The notes beneath the pieces are model-generated. The model was not told where the DNA came from, ran no database searches, and was given only the letters and a program-made list of their open reading frames with translations. A program made the position numbers and the translations under genes. Shown piece by piece: positions 19,395 to 28,181 of a DNA stretch of 64,000 nucleotides (position 1 is the stretch's first letter; every line of letters begins with the position of its first letter). Source of the DNA: Sphingobacteriales bacterium 44-15 (GTDB lineage Bacteria > Bacteroidota > Bacteroidia > Chitinophagales > Chitinophagaceae); assembly GCA_001899685.1 (NCBI GenBank), contig MKWG01000006.1, positions 1-64,000 of the forward strand, written 5' to 3'.

Positions 19395-19624
19395 GATATG
19401 AATGATTAAGTGCTTACAATTTTTAACTGTTACAGGGTATCGTTCGATACTGGCGCCCGTGATAAAACGGCTGGATCTAATGAGTGACATAGATTTTGTT
19501 TTGACAATAGGCAGTAGTTATCAGGGGCAGCTCTACCCATATAATATCACCAGAATCATCGTCCTTTCTCAAAGGAAATAAAAAACGCTGCAGGTCATAT
19601 TATTTCATTTACGGCAGCAGGAAG

Positions 19625-20947
19625 TTATTCTTTTGACATCTCCAAACCCAGTTCTTCAAGCGTCTTGCCCTTGGTTTCAGGAAAAAATTTCCAGACGACA
19701 ATAGCCTGGATGATCATAGCCACGGAGAAGAAAAGAAATGCATGCCCTGTTCCCGTTTCGCCCTGACCGGCGATTATCGGAAAAAGAAAAGTGATGATGG
19801 CCGCAAATAGCCAGTGCGTAAAGCTGCCCAATGATTGACCCTGCCCGCGCACGCTATTGGGAAACACCTCGGAAATCAGCACCCATATCACTGCTCCCGT
19901 GGAAAAAGCAAAAAACATGATATAGCCGATCAACAAAAGCAGCAATTCGGGCCCGTGAAAGCTATGCATGTAAAATGCTTTGGCCACGAGGCCCAGGCAG
20001 ATGGCCATACCTATAGAACCGGTAATCAGCAATTTCCTTCTGCCCACCCTGTCAATAATCACCAGACCAAGAATCGTAAAAATGCCGTTAATAACGCCGA
20101 TGAGCACAGGTTGAAACAGGGATGCCCGCGATGAAAGACCGGTAAGCTCAAATATCCTTGGCGCATAGTAAAGGATCGCGTTGATACCTGAAAACTGGTT
20201 GAACATCGCCACCAGGAATGCAATGGCGATGGGCCGTACGTATTTTCCTGAAAAAAGATTTTCTTTCTTTTCAAGCATGCTGGCCTTTATTTCCGCAATC
20301 TCCTGTTCGATGTCCTGTGTCTCAATTTTATGCAACACTTTTGTCGCCGCGCCGATCCTGTTTTTCTTTACTAAAAAGCGGGGGCTTTCCGGCACGATGA
20401 ACAGCAGGAAGAAATAGGCCACTGCAGGCACGCCACCAACGCCCAGCATCCACCTCCACGCATCAATACTGATGTCGCTCAAAAAATAGTTGGAGATGTA
20501 GGCCATCAATATCCCGAAGATGACGTTGAACTGGAACAACGCTGTCATCCTGCCTCTTATTGGCGCCGGCGAGATCTCGGAAATATACATGGGGGCCACA
20601 ACCGAGGAAGCGCCCACAGCCAACCCGCCACCGAAACGTAATATAATGAACCATTCCACGCTATTCACCAGCGCGCTGCCAAAGGCGGACAATGCGAATA
20701 GAAAAGCGATGCTGAATAACACCGGCTTCCGTCCGTAGCGGTCTGCCGGCTTTCCCGACACCAGCGCGCCCACCACAGTTCCAATTAAAGCGGAGGAAAT
20801 GGTGAACCCATGCCAGAAAGGGGACAGATCGAATAAAGCCTGTATGGTTTTTTCCACACCTGAGATCACCGCCGTGTCAAAGCCAAAAAGAAATCCTCCC
20901 AGGGCCAGTATCACCGACCACATGAATACCCTAAAGTTCTTACTCAT
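19625..20947 (-). CDS. MFS sugar porter (SP family)
   Basis: Protein of 440 residues with twelve predicted membrane segments. Family signatures are all present: GGFLFGFDTAVISG in segment 1, DRYGRKP after segment 2, RFGGGLAVG and PMYISEISP in segments 3-4, PESPRFLV before the central loop, and PETKGKTLEELG at the end. These mark a sugar:proton symporter or facilitator of the glucose/xylose/fructose group. Within this locus it most likely carries fructose or glucose released by the GH32 enzymes across the inner membrane. It lies 40 bp downstream of the Tat-exported GH32-like gene. No fructokinase gene is present in the window, so the sugar is presumably phosphorylated by an enzyme encoded elsewhere. 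Confidence 0.93.
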   Translation of the reverse strand: MSKNFRVFMWSVILALGGFLFGFDTAVISGVEKTIQALFDLSPFWHGFTISSALIGTVVGALVSGKPADRYGRKPVLFSIAFLFALSAFGSALVNSVEWFIILRFGGGLAVGASSVVAPMYISEISPAPIRGRMTALFQFNVIFGILMAYISNYFLSDISIDAWRWMLGVGGVPAVAYFFLLFIVPESPRFLVKKNRIGAATKVLHKIETQDIEQEIAEIKASMLEKKENLFSGKYVRPIAIAFLVAMFNQFSGINAILYYAPRIFELTGLSSRASLFQPVLIGVINGIFTILGLVIIDRVGRRKLLITGSIGMAICLGLVAKAFYMHSFHGPELLLLLIGYIMFFAFSTGAVIWVLISEVFPNSVRGQGQSLGSFTHWLFAAIITFLFPIIAGQGETGTGHAFLFFSVAMIIQAIVVWKFFPETKGKTLEELGLEMSKE

Positions 20948-20987
20948 ACTAAGTTAAGTTCTTTGATTACTGTTTGTCTTTAAAAAA

Positions 20988-22520
20988 TTAAAGTGTCTTC
21001 ATCGCGATGTTACTGAAAGACGACTCTCCATCGCAGGTAAAGAATCCCCAGTTGCCAGCCGGCAGGTCATAAGCCCGGAAATTCATGGCGATAACGTCGT
21101 TGAGGTATGCCACCCCTTTATTGCCGTCAATGATTACCGTCATTTTCACGTTATCGCCGTCGGCCAGCTTCAATGGCCGTTCAAGCTCCACCATCTGGAA
21201 CACCTCCCGTCTTTCTCTTGGCCATTTATCAAATACAACCCTGCTGTTGGCCGGCTCAATGCGGATGTAATAACTTTTCTCAAGGTCTTCGCTGGTATGG
21301 AACATCAGTCCGAATTCGCGGACGCCTTTTTTAAATTTCACTGTTGCGGAGATGCTGCAGAGATCGGGCTGTGTGCCTGCCACCGCTGCAGCAAAGGTTT
21401 CCCTCGCGTCGAGTACCAGTATTCCGTTGTTATAACTGAATTTTCCCGTACCCGATCCGAATGAAACAGGAGAAGTTTTATTAAATGCCGCGGCGACTGT
21501 ACTGGGTATCTTCACGCCGAGCTCGCCATTTTTTTGCTGGTACAACTCGTGTACCACGAGATTGCCGCCCCAGCCCCAGTCGCCATTATCGCTGGCATTG
21601 CCGCGCGTAGGATTCCAGCCGAAAAGAAAGCGGCTCTTCCCATCGGAAGCAGACTTTGCCGCATAAAAAGCATGACCGTCGAAATCATCTCTCTCCGGCG
21701 AGCGCCATGGGCCCTTTAGCGAACGGCTCATACAATACCTGGTGCGCATCTTATCGGTGAACTCGGAAAATACTAAATACCACCAGTCGCCTATCTTAAA
21801 CAAGTCCGGGCATTCGTGCGTATAGTACCGGTCGGGAGAATAAAAAGCGTCCTGCGCCTTCCAGTTGATCAGGTCTTTTGAACTGCACAGCGCTGTGAGC
21901 CCGCGTCTCCTGGGAATACCCTTCTTATAGCGGGCCGCCAACAGCATATTGTATTCATTGGTATCGGAATTCCAGAACACGAAAGGATCCCGCCAGTCGT
22001 GCTTTTCATACTTGTCTGACGGAGCAAAAAAAGTCTGTTCCGGAAATTTTGTCCAGTTTACCATATCCTGGCTAACGGCATGCATTATACCCTGTGCCGG
22101 CTTACCCAGCTGTTTGAAAGAGGGATTGTAGCCGGTGTAGAAAATATGAAATTCATTTTTTGCCTGAATCACGGAGCCCGTCCACACCATCAGGTCCTGT
22201 TCCGTTTTTGAGCCACGCTTCAACATCTCGCCATGCTCTTTGAAATGTACAAAATCGTTGGTAGAAATGCGATACCACGGTGTTCCTTCGCCATGCCGCT
22301 GGGGATCGCGCCAGTCGTGCAGGTAAAAAAGCTGGAACTCACCATTGGCATAGAATGGAATAAAATCCACAGCCCAGGCGTTTTCCGGCCTGTAAAAGAA
22401 TTCGCGATCTCCTGCCGGAGGGGTCTTTTGCTGCGCGGCCGCAAATGCGTTTTCGGCAACCAATTGTTTACCCATAAAAGGAAGAAGCCCTGTGGCTTGT
22501 AAAAAATTTCTTCTGCGCAT
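20988..22520 (-). CDS. Tat-exported GH32-like glycosidase
   Basis: Protein of 510 residues with a twin-arginine signal (MRRRNFLQATG). The five-bladed propeller carries WAVDFIPFY (likely nucleophile D52, in place of the usual NDPNG), WRDPF (D178) and HECPDLF (E236), so the GH32 catalytic set is present in a divergent form. The C-terminal sandwich spans about 370-510. Use of the Tat route for a glycosidase is unusual and suggests folding or cofactor loading in the cytoplasm, as for its neighbour, a Tat-exported oxidoreductase 11 bp upstream. Substrate: a fructan or fructosyl oligosaccharide is likely; another sugar acted on by clan GH-J propellers is possible. Confidence 0.85.
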   Translation of the reverse strand: MRRRNFLQATGLLPFMGKQLVAENAFAAAQQKTPPAGDREFFYRPENAWAVDFIPFYANGEFQLFYLHDWRDPQRHGEGTPWYRISTNDFVHFKEHGEMLKRGSKTEQDLMVWTGSVIQAKNEFHIFYTGYNPSFKQLGKPAQGIMHAVSQDMVNWTKFPEQTFFAPSDKYEKHDWRDPFVFWNSDTNEYNMLLAARYKKGIPRRRGLTALCSSKDLINWKAQDAFYSPDRYYTHECPDLFKIGDWWYLVFSEFTDKMRTRYCMSRSLKGPWRSPERDDFDGHAFYAAKSASDGKSRFLFGWNPTRGNASDNGDWGWGGNLVVHELYQQKNGELGVKIPSTVAAAFNKTSPVSFGSGTGKFSYNNGILVLDARETFAAAVAGTQPDLCSISATVKFKKGVREFGLMFHTSEDLEKSYYIRIEPANSRVVFDKWPRERREVFQMVELERPLKLADGDNVKMTVIIDGNKGVAYLNDVIAMNFRAYDLPAGNWGFFTCDGESSFSNIAMKTL

Positions 22521-22531
22521 GTTGATTTTAT

Positions 22532-23572
22532 TTATGAATGATCTGTTGTCGCTTTTTGTAGCATTTCACCCAGTAAAACAGGTGTCCCGTTGTTTCTTTT
22601 GCTTTCGTCAGCGGCTTCAATAAAGGCGCATATTTTCAGCGTTTCACTGGGAGAGACCGGGGGGATACCGGTTTCAAAAAATTTTGCGATCTGTGCAAGC
22701 ATATTGTCATACCCGTCAAAAGGCCCCAGGGTTGCAATGCCTTCGCTGCCAAATGCGGTGCCTCCAAAACCTCTTCCTTTTCCGGCATTGCGAAGTCCCC
22801 GGAAAGTACCGATACGATCATTATCCCAAACGCCAACTACTACATCCGTATCAGGCGTATATACCCGTCTTACTTCTTTGCACTCCTTCCCCATCACCGC
22901 AAAAAGTATTTCTATTCCGTGAATGCCATACCAGTAAAGATCGGGATGGGTTTTCTCTATGGTGGCAGGACTGTAAGTGTCGGCGCCTGTAACATTGCCT
23001 ATTGATCCATTGACTACATCCTGGGCCGACTTCATAAACCGGAGCGCGGATGAAGAAAAAACAGGCACTTTATATTTTTCTGCGGCATTAAATATTTTTA
23101 TTGCATCTGAAAGCGAAGCGGCAACCGGCTTATCAATAAATACCGTCTTCCCGGCTTTGAATACCGGCATCGCCTGCTCCAGGTGTAAACGTCCGTCGTT
23201 GGTCTCCAATAGTATCACATCCGTTTGATCCAGCAATTCTTCTATACTATCTACTATCGGTATGTTCATTCTTTTCATTTCTTCCCTAACAGCCGGTACA
23301 TTTTCCAAAGCAGAGGCTATATCCCTGCTGCCGAGAGCGCATGCCGCGGTTACCCTGAAGCCAAGCAGCGCTTCGCCGGCAGCTTCATTAAACGCTTTGG
23401 CAAAAATACCGCTGTGTGAGGTATCCAGCCCAATGATCCCGATCCGCTTTCCTTTTGCAACTTCTTTTGCCCCGGTATACCTGTAGCGAATATCAGGCAG
23501 TAAGACAGCTCCTATAGTAGCCCGGCTGCCGGTTGACAAAAACTTTCTGCGGTTGAAAACCTGCTTCTTCAT
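22532..23572 (-). CDS. Tat-exported Gfo/Idh/MocA-family oxidoreductase
   Basis: Protein of 346 residues. A twin-arginine signal (NRRKFLS at 7-13) precedes a Rossmann fold (GIIGLDTSHSG at 45-55, in place of the usual GxGxxG) and the DKPVA motif at 147-151 of Gfo/Idh/MocA enzymes. Tat export implies that it travels with a bound nicotinamide cofactor, as glucose-fructose oxidoreductase does. Such enzymes oxidise sugar hydroxyls, often at C3. It lies between a sugar-dehydrogenase/cytochrome fusion (3 bp upstream) and a Tat-exported glycosidase (11 bp downstream), so it probably acts on a sugar in the periplasm. It lacks most of the spacer loops of larger family members. Confidence 0.85.
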   Translation of the reverse strand: MKKQVFNRRKFLSTGSRATIGAVLLPDIRYRYTGAKEVAKGKRIGIIGLDTSHSGIFAKAFNEAAGEALLGFRVTAACALGSRDIASALENVPAVREEMKRMNIPIVDSIEELLDQTDVILLETNDGRLHLEQAMPVFKAGKTVFIDKPVAASLSDAIKIFNAAEKYKVPVFSSSALRFMKSAQDVVNGSIGNVTGADTYSPATIEKTHPDLYWYGIHGIEILFAVMGKECKEVRRVYTPDTDVVVGVWDNDRIGTFRGLRNAGKGRGFGGTAFGSEGIATLGPFDGYDNMLAQIAKFFETGIPPVSPSETLKICAFIEAADESKRNNGTPVLLGEMLQKATTDHS

Positions 23573-23575
23573 TAT

Positions 23576-26296
23576 TCAATGATTTAAAAAATACACCCAA
23601 TCGAGGTTAAAAAGATTTTCTTTGTTTGCTGCAGGATTACGAAATACAAAATACAGGTCATGTTTGCCTGAAACCGGCTGTACGGCTGCGCTGACTTCTA
23701 TCCAATCTTTGGCACGATCCCGGGCTTTACCTGGGGGGATGGTTGCCGTACTTACCACTCTTCCGTCGGGATGATCAATATGTAATTCAACAATACCGCC
23801 TTCCCCATCTGGCTGCGCCCGGTACCTGAGATTTTTCACACCCGTAAGATCCAGTTGTCTGAATTTTACAAATCCATTGTCGTACAAACGAGTGATGTAA
23901 TTAAGAAAGGTGACATTTGTCAGAGAAGCAATACCTGCCGTTCCTGCGTCAAACTGTTCCATTTTTAAAATGGGGTCGCGAAGAACAATATAATCACTGC
24001 CTGTTAAACTTTCTATACCGTGAGCCCCATTATCTGTATAGCTTGCAGACAGCCGGTATGCGCCGCCGTTGCCTTCCTGTTCTTTTAAATGCAGCACTCC
24101 TTTTAATGGCAGGGCGCCTTTTATTGAATCAGAAAGAGATAGGATATACGCTACTATCTGCTTTGTCTTACCCGGTTCTAAATCCGGGTGGGGACTCATT
24201 TGCCGGTCACCCCACACGCCTCCGCCACCTTTAATAATTTTTTGAACGAGCTGCATTTCTACATTATTCCTGTGACGATATCTTTCCGCAATAGACAGGA
24301 AAGACGGACCAGCCGATGCGTCTTTCATGCTGTGGCAGCTTTTGCAGTCCAGTTTTGACAATTGTTGTTGGCCTGCCAACATGGATATATCCCCTTGCGT
24401 TACATCTGCAAACGATAGTGCGGTATCACTGAGCCGGGGCAGATATTGAAACAAAAATTGTGCTCGTGCGGGAGCTATAATACTGTCTTCTGCATCATTG
24501 ATCTCGACAGTATATGTAATTTGGCTCCCCTTCCAGTAGAAGCTGCGGTTGCTGTTTGTATGAATAGCAATTTGCGGAACTGAATTACCCACAGCTATGG
24601 AAATCTCCCCGGATCCTTTTCCTCCCATGCGGTCTTTAACGCTTAGTTGGACTTTGTAAATACCGGGTGTTTCAAATCTGTATTTTATCTCCCGTCCCTG
24701 TAAAATATCATTGCCTATTTTCCATTCACTTGCCATAATACTGTCTCCGGGGTCGTGGTCAACAGAACCGGCGCTTGAGAATTGCACAGTCATGGGAACC
24801 GGGCCGTTTATTTTATCCGCATGAATAACGGACTCCGGGTTCCTGTTACCTGCCGAATATTCAATTCTGATCAACCGTGCATCAGCATTTTTTGCAAACC
24901 AGTTTGTTCCATACTCAAGCATGTAAATAGCACCATCAGTTCCTAGTTTCATGTCTATCGGTGCTGTAAAGCGAAATTGCTCCAGAAAGGGTTCCATACT
25001 TTTATAGTTGCCCCTTTCATCAAGGGTTACAGCCATGATCCATCGCCGCATCCAATCATAAATGAATAATTTGCCATTATAGTACTGCGGTAATTTATAG
25101 TTGGAGTTGTTGAACAGATCACTGTAATATACGGGGCCTGCCATAGCGCTGGCTGTCCCCCTGCCCAAAAGAGGAAATTCCCGTGAACTGTCTATACCAT
25201 ACCAGATAAAAGCTGGTTTTGCGGGCGGCAACTGATGTGTACCGGTATTATTGGGAGAAGTATTTATCGGATGTAAAGGATCAGGCTGGCTACCTTTTAC
25301 ACGGGTGGCAAAATCATAATGAGGAAAAGCGTCATTATTTCCTATAAAATAAGGCCACCCAAAAAAGCCTGCCGTTCTTGCCTGGTTGATTTCATCATAA
25401 TTAGCGATAGTGCTGTCCCTGCCGCGCACGATAGTATTGGGACCTACATCACCCCAATATAAATATCCGTTTTTCGGATCCACTGATATCCGGTAGGGAT
25501 TGCGGCATCCCATGACATATATCTCCGGACGCCCTTCAGAACCGTCAGGGGGAAAAAGGTTTCCGGGAGGTATAGTATACCCTCCTTCAGGCGTTGGTTT
25601 GATACGCAAAATTTTTCCCCGTAAGTCCGTACTGTTGGCGGCAGTTCCCTGCGCGTCCGCCAGTTCATGGTCTCTTCTCTCATCTGTAGGAGGATAACCT
25701 TCTTTAGAAGCGGCAGAAGCTGCGGTATTGTCCCCGGTAGAAAGGTACAGCAGTCCTTTTGAATCAAAAGTGATACATCCTGCAGAATGACAACAGTATA
25801 TGCGTTGTGTGGGTACTTCAAGCAATATTTTTTCCGATTCTTTCAATAACCGGTATTCTTTCAATTCGAAGCGGGACAGCCTGTTTACCCATTTATTACC
25901 GGCTACAGAATAGTATACATATACCCAGTGATTTTTTTCGTACCCGGGATCGGCAGCAACCCCTAATAAGCCATCTTCAATACCACTGAATACGGAAAAA
26001 TTAGCTATAGTGAGTTCTTTTTTATCCGATGCCCTGTACATTTTCAGCGCTCCTTTTCTTTCTGCAAACAATACATCGTTGTTATGCAGTATTACCATTT
26101 GCAAAGGCTCGTCCAACCCGGTAATCAAGGGTATAACTGTAAACCGATCAGAAGCCGGTTTAGCAGCAACCGCTACTTTTGTGTCATGAACATTACAGGA
26201 AATATGATACACTGCAAGAGCCGCAATAATAAATTTCTTTGCGATATAACCAATACCAGGATAGCGATAATGTTTAAAGAATATCTTGTGAGTCAT
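23576..26296 (-). CDS. Sugar dehydrogenase-like propeller fused to PKD, cytochrome c and CBM6-like domains
   Basis: Lipoprotein of 906 residues (signal 18-33, Cys34 in HISC). A glucose/sorbosone dehydrogenase-type beta-propeller (about 50-460; HSAGCITFDSKGLLYLSTGD and GCRNPYRISVDP) is followed by a PKD domain (about 475-565), a cytochrome c domain with CKSCH at 651-655 and axial Met in DRQMSP near 700, and a CBM6-like beta-sandwich (about 770-906). Proteins of this build pass electrons from an oxidised sugar to the haem. It is the first enzyme gene after susD, 127 bp downstream across a hairpin. Whether the propeller binds PQQ cannot be told from sequence. Confidence 0.87.
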   Translation of the reverse strand: MTHKIFFKHYRYPGIGYIAKKFIIAALAVYHISCNVHDTKVAVAAKPASDRFTVIPLITGLDEPLQMVILHNNDVLFAERKGALKMYRASDKKELTIANFSVFSGIEDGLLGVAADPGYEKNHWVYVYYSVAGNKWVNRLSRFELKEYRLLKESEKILLEVPTQRIYCCHSAGCITFDSKGLLYLSTGDNTAASAASKEGYPPTDERRDHELADAQGTAANSTDLRGKILRIKPTPEGGYTIPPGNLFPPDGSEGRPEIYVMGCRNPYRISVDPKNGYLYWGDVGPNTIVRGRDSTIANYDEINQARTAGFFGWPYFIGNNDAFPHYDFATRVKGSQPDPLHPINTSPNNTGTHQLPPAKPAFIWYGIDSSREFPLLGRGTASAMAGPVYYSDLFNNSNYKLPQYYNGKLFIYDWMRRWIMAVTLDERGNYKSMEPFLEQFRFTAPIDMKLGTDGAIYMLEYGTNWFAKNADARLIRIEYSAGNRNPESVIHADKINGPVPMTVQFSSAGSVDHDPGDSIMASEWKIGNDILQGREIKYRFETPGIYKVQLSVKDRMGGKGSGEISIAVGNSVPQIAIHTNSNRSFYWKGSQITYTVEINDAEDSIIAPARAQFLFQYLPRLSDTALSFADVTQGDISMLAGQQQLSKLDCKSCHSMKDASAGPSFLSIAERYRHRNNVEMQLVQKIIKGGGGVWGDRQMSPHPDLEPGKTKQIVAYILSLSDSIKGALPLKGVLHLKEQEGNGGAYRLSASYTDNGAHGIESLTGSDYIVLRDPILKMEQFDAGTAGIASLTNVTFLNYITRLYDNGFVKFRQLDLTGVKNLRYRAQPDGEGGIVELHIDHPDGRVVSTATIPPGKARDRAKDWIEVSAAVQPVSGKHDLYFVFRNPAANKENLFNLDWVYFLNH

Positions 26297-26361
26297 TCAA
26301 CCATAAAAATTTTAAACAGGCAAAATGATGCTGCCCCATTTCGATTAATGATTTGCCGGAG

Positions 26362-26404
26362 AAAAGGCACAATCCAACCATTCATGAGGTTGAATTGTGC
26401 TTTT
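26362..26404 (-). terminator. Hairpin between susD and the enzyme genes of the fructan locus
   Basis: A long imperfect stem (26362-26379 with 26388-26404, 8-nt loop) lies about 20 bp after the susD stop. In the minus-strand RNA almost every position pairs if one G-U is allowed, and the stem ends in UUUUCU. It could act as a partial terminator or as a 3' stabiliser that makes susC/susD transcripts more abundant than those of the downstream enzymes. Confidence 0.6.
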
Positions 26405-26423
26405 ATCATGTAGCTGCTACTGA

Positions 26424-28163
26424 TCACCAACCAGGATTCTGTTTAAGAGCGGGATTCAGCGTTAGTTGATCTACCGGTAAGGGCAAAAGATAGTCCCTGT
26501 TTTCTTTGAAGTGGTACCCGGTTGTCAACAACTCGTCATTATGGTAAGGATCGAGGTATCCTTCATCATCCAGGAAAATATTATTGCCTGGTATCAAGGT
26601 GGGGTATTGTCCCTCCCACTGCGCCCATTTTGCTCCTTTAGGCCTATACCCGTTAATAAGCTGCGGTGCGGCTGCCCAGCGCATAATATCATTAAACCTG
26701 AACCCTTCGCAGGCCAACTCAACTTCCCGCTCTCTTCTTATTTCATTTATGATGGCAGCCAGGTCGGGAAATTCCCAATGGGGATCAGGGGTTATATTAT
26801 TCAACTGAAGGGATGGCATTCCTACACGTCCCCTCAGAAGGTTAATGCTGCGATCAAGATCGTCCTGTGTAATAGTTCCCAGTTCTGCTTTTGCTTCGGC
26901 AAAATTCATCAGTACTTCTGCATACCTTATGAATATAAGCCCGCGGGTGGTATAATCTATCTGGGCGGGATCGGTATTATTCCCTTTTTTCAGCTGGTAG
27001 CCGGTAGTATTCAACTGGTCAACTGCCAGGGTGAAACCGGGGCGTTGAAAAATAACATTCCCCACGTTGCCCGGATAAACGGTCATCAGATCTCCCGGAA
27101 CATATAATGTTTGCCTGAGGCGGGGGTCCCTGTTGCGAACAACAGTTTCCAGAGAATCGTCGCCCTGGTACAGGTCACTCACTGAAATCGGCTTTCCGTC
27201 AGTACAGAGGTAAGACTCTACCAATCTCCTGCTCATACCTGTGGCACCGCCTGTATTGGAATACCTGTTCCAGCCAGTAGTCAGCACTCCTACCTTATAC
27301 GCCCGCCAGAAAAGGATTTCTTTACTGCTGCTGTAATCGAGCTGGTTAAATAATTGCTGATAACCGTCAGGTTGCCCTACGTTATCCAGTCCCACCGCAG
27401 CATTGCCCATTAATGCCTGCGCTTGTTCTGCCGCTGCCTGCAGGAACTTACTGCCATCCTGTCCCGCTACGCCAAACTCCGTTCCGCTATGATATTTTTC
27501 CCAGGTTCCCTCATAAAGGCACACACGTGTCTTAAATGCCTGCGCGATTTCCCGGTTTATCCTCATTGACTGGGCCGTTGTACGGGATGGCAGAAGGCTT
27601 ATTGCCTGATCCAGATCCGCGACAATGGAATCGGCAATGATATTCCTGGGTGACCTCGGTGTTGACAACAATTCCTCGTCGCCAGTAGAAAGTGGTTGAT
27701 TGATCCAGGGAACGGCTCCAAAACCCATCAGTTTGTCAAAATAAAACCACGCCCTGAAGAAATATGCCTCTCCCAGGTAAGGAGCAATCTCCGCCGGTGT
27801 CGCAGAGACCGACTGATAGTGCGTAAGGAAATAATTTGTATTCCTGATACTTGCCCAGTCGCCATAAGACCATCCGCCGCCACTGGCCGGCACTAATGTT
27901 TCACCGTTAAGCCTGAGATTACGCGAAGCAGACGGTACCAGGTGATCACTGTTGTTGTCAGTATAATAAAATGCGTTATTGGAAGGATTGCTGGGCAACA
28001 ACTGGTAAAAGTTGTTGCAATAAAGCTTAAGGTCATTAATAGATTTCCAGAACGTAGCATCGCTGATGGTCGTTTGGGGATTCTGATCCAGCACATCCTT
28101 GCTGCAGCCAAAATTAGCGCCCAGAAGCACGGGTAGAATATATAAGATTTGTTTCAGTTTCAT
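26424..28163 (-). CDS. SusD/RagB-family lipoprotein of the fructan locus (locus 2)
   Basis: Protein of 579 residues with a short lipoprotein signal (Cys20 in GANFGC). Typical RagB/SusD layout: N-terminal SusD-like domain (about 20-230) with TFWKSINDLKLYCNNFYQLLP, then RagB/SusD C-terminal domain with FIRYAEVLMNFAEAKAELG and REREVELACEGFRFNDIMRW. The latter signature differs from the SusD-like_2 group of loci 1 and 3. It forms the surface lid of the receptor encoded 18 bp upstream. With three GH32 genes in the same run, the bound ligand is most likely a levan- or inulin-type fructan. Confidence 0.93.
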   Translation of the reverse strand: MKLKQILYILPVLLGANFGCSKDVLDQNPQTTISDATFWKSINDLKLYCNNFYQLLPSNPSNNAFYYTDNNSDHLVPSASRNLRLNGETLVPASGGGWSYGDWASIRNTNYFLTHYQSVSATPAEIAPYLGEAYFFRAWFYFDKLMGFGAVPWINQPLSTGDEELLSTPRSPRNIIADSIVADLDQAISLLPSRTTAQSMRINREIAQAFKTRVCLYEGTWEKYHSGTEFGVAGQDGSKFLQAAAEQAQALMGNAAVGLDNVGQPDGYQQLFNQLDYSSSKEILFWRAYKVGVLTTGWNRYSNTGGATGMSRRLVESYLCTDGKPISVSDLYQGDDSLETVVRNRDPRLRQTLYVPGDLMTVYPGNVGNVIFQRPGFTLAVDQLNTTGYQLKKGNNTDPAQIDYTTRGLIFIRYAEVLMNFAEAKAELGTITQDDLDRSINLLRGRVGMPSLQLNNITPDPHWEFPDLAAIINEIRREREVELACEGFRFNDIMRWAAAPQLINGYRPKGAKWAQWEGQYPTLIPGNNIFLDDEGYLDPYHNDELLTTGYHFKENRDYLLPLPVDQLTLNPALKQNPGW

Positions 28164-28181
28164 AATTGAATTTTTTATTGG

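Noticed and set aside
26511-27107. Plus-strand open frame of 198 codons
   Set aside because: Antisense to susD of the fructan locus; Cys- and Pro-rich low-quality translation.
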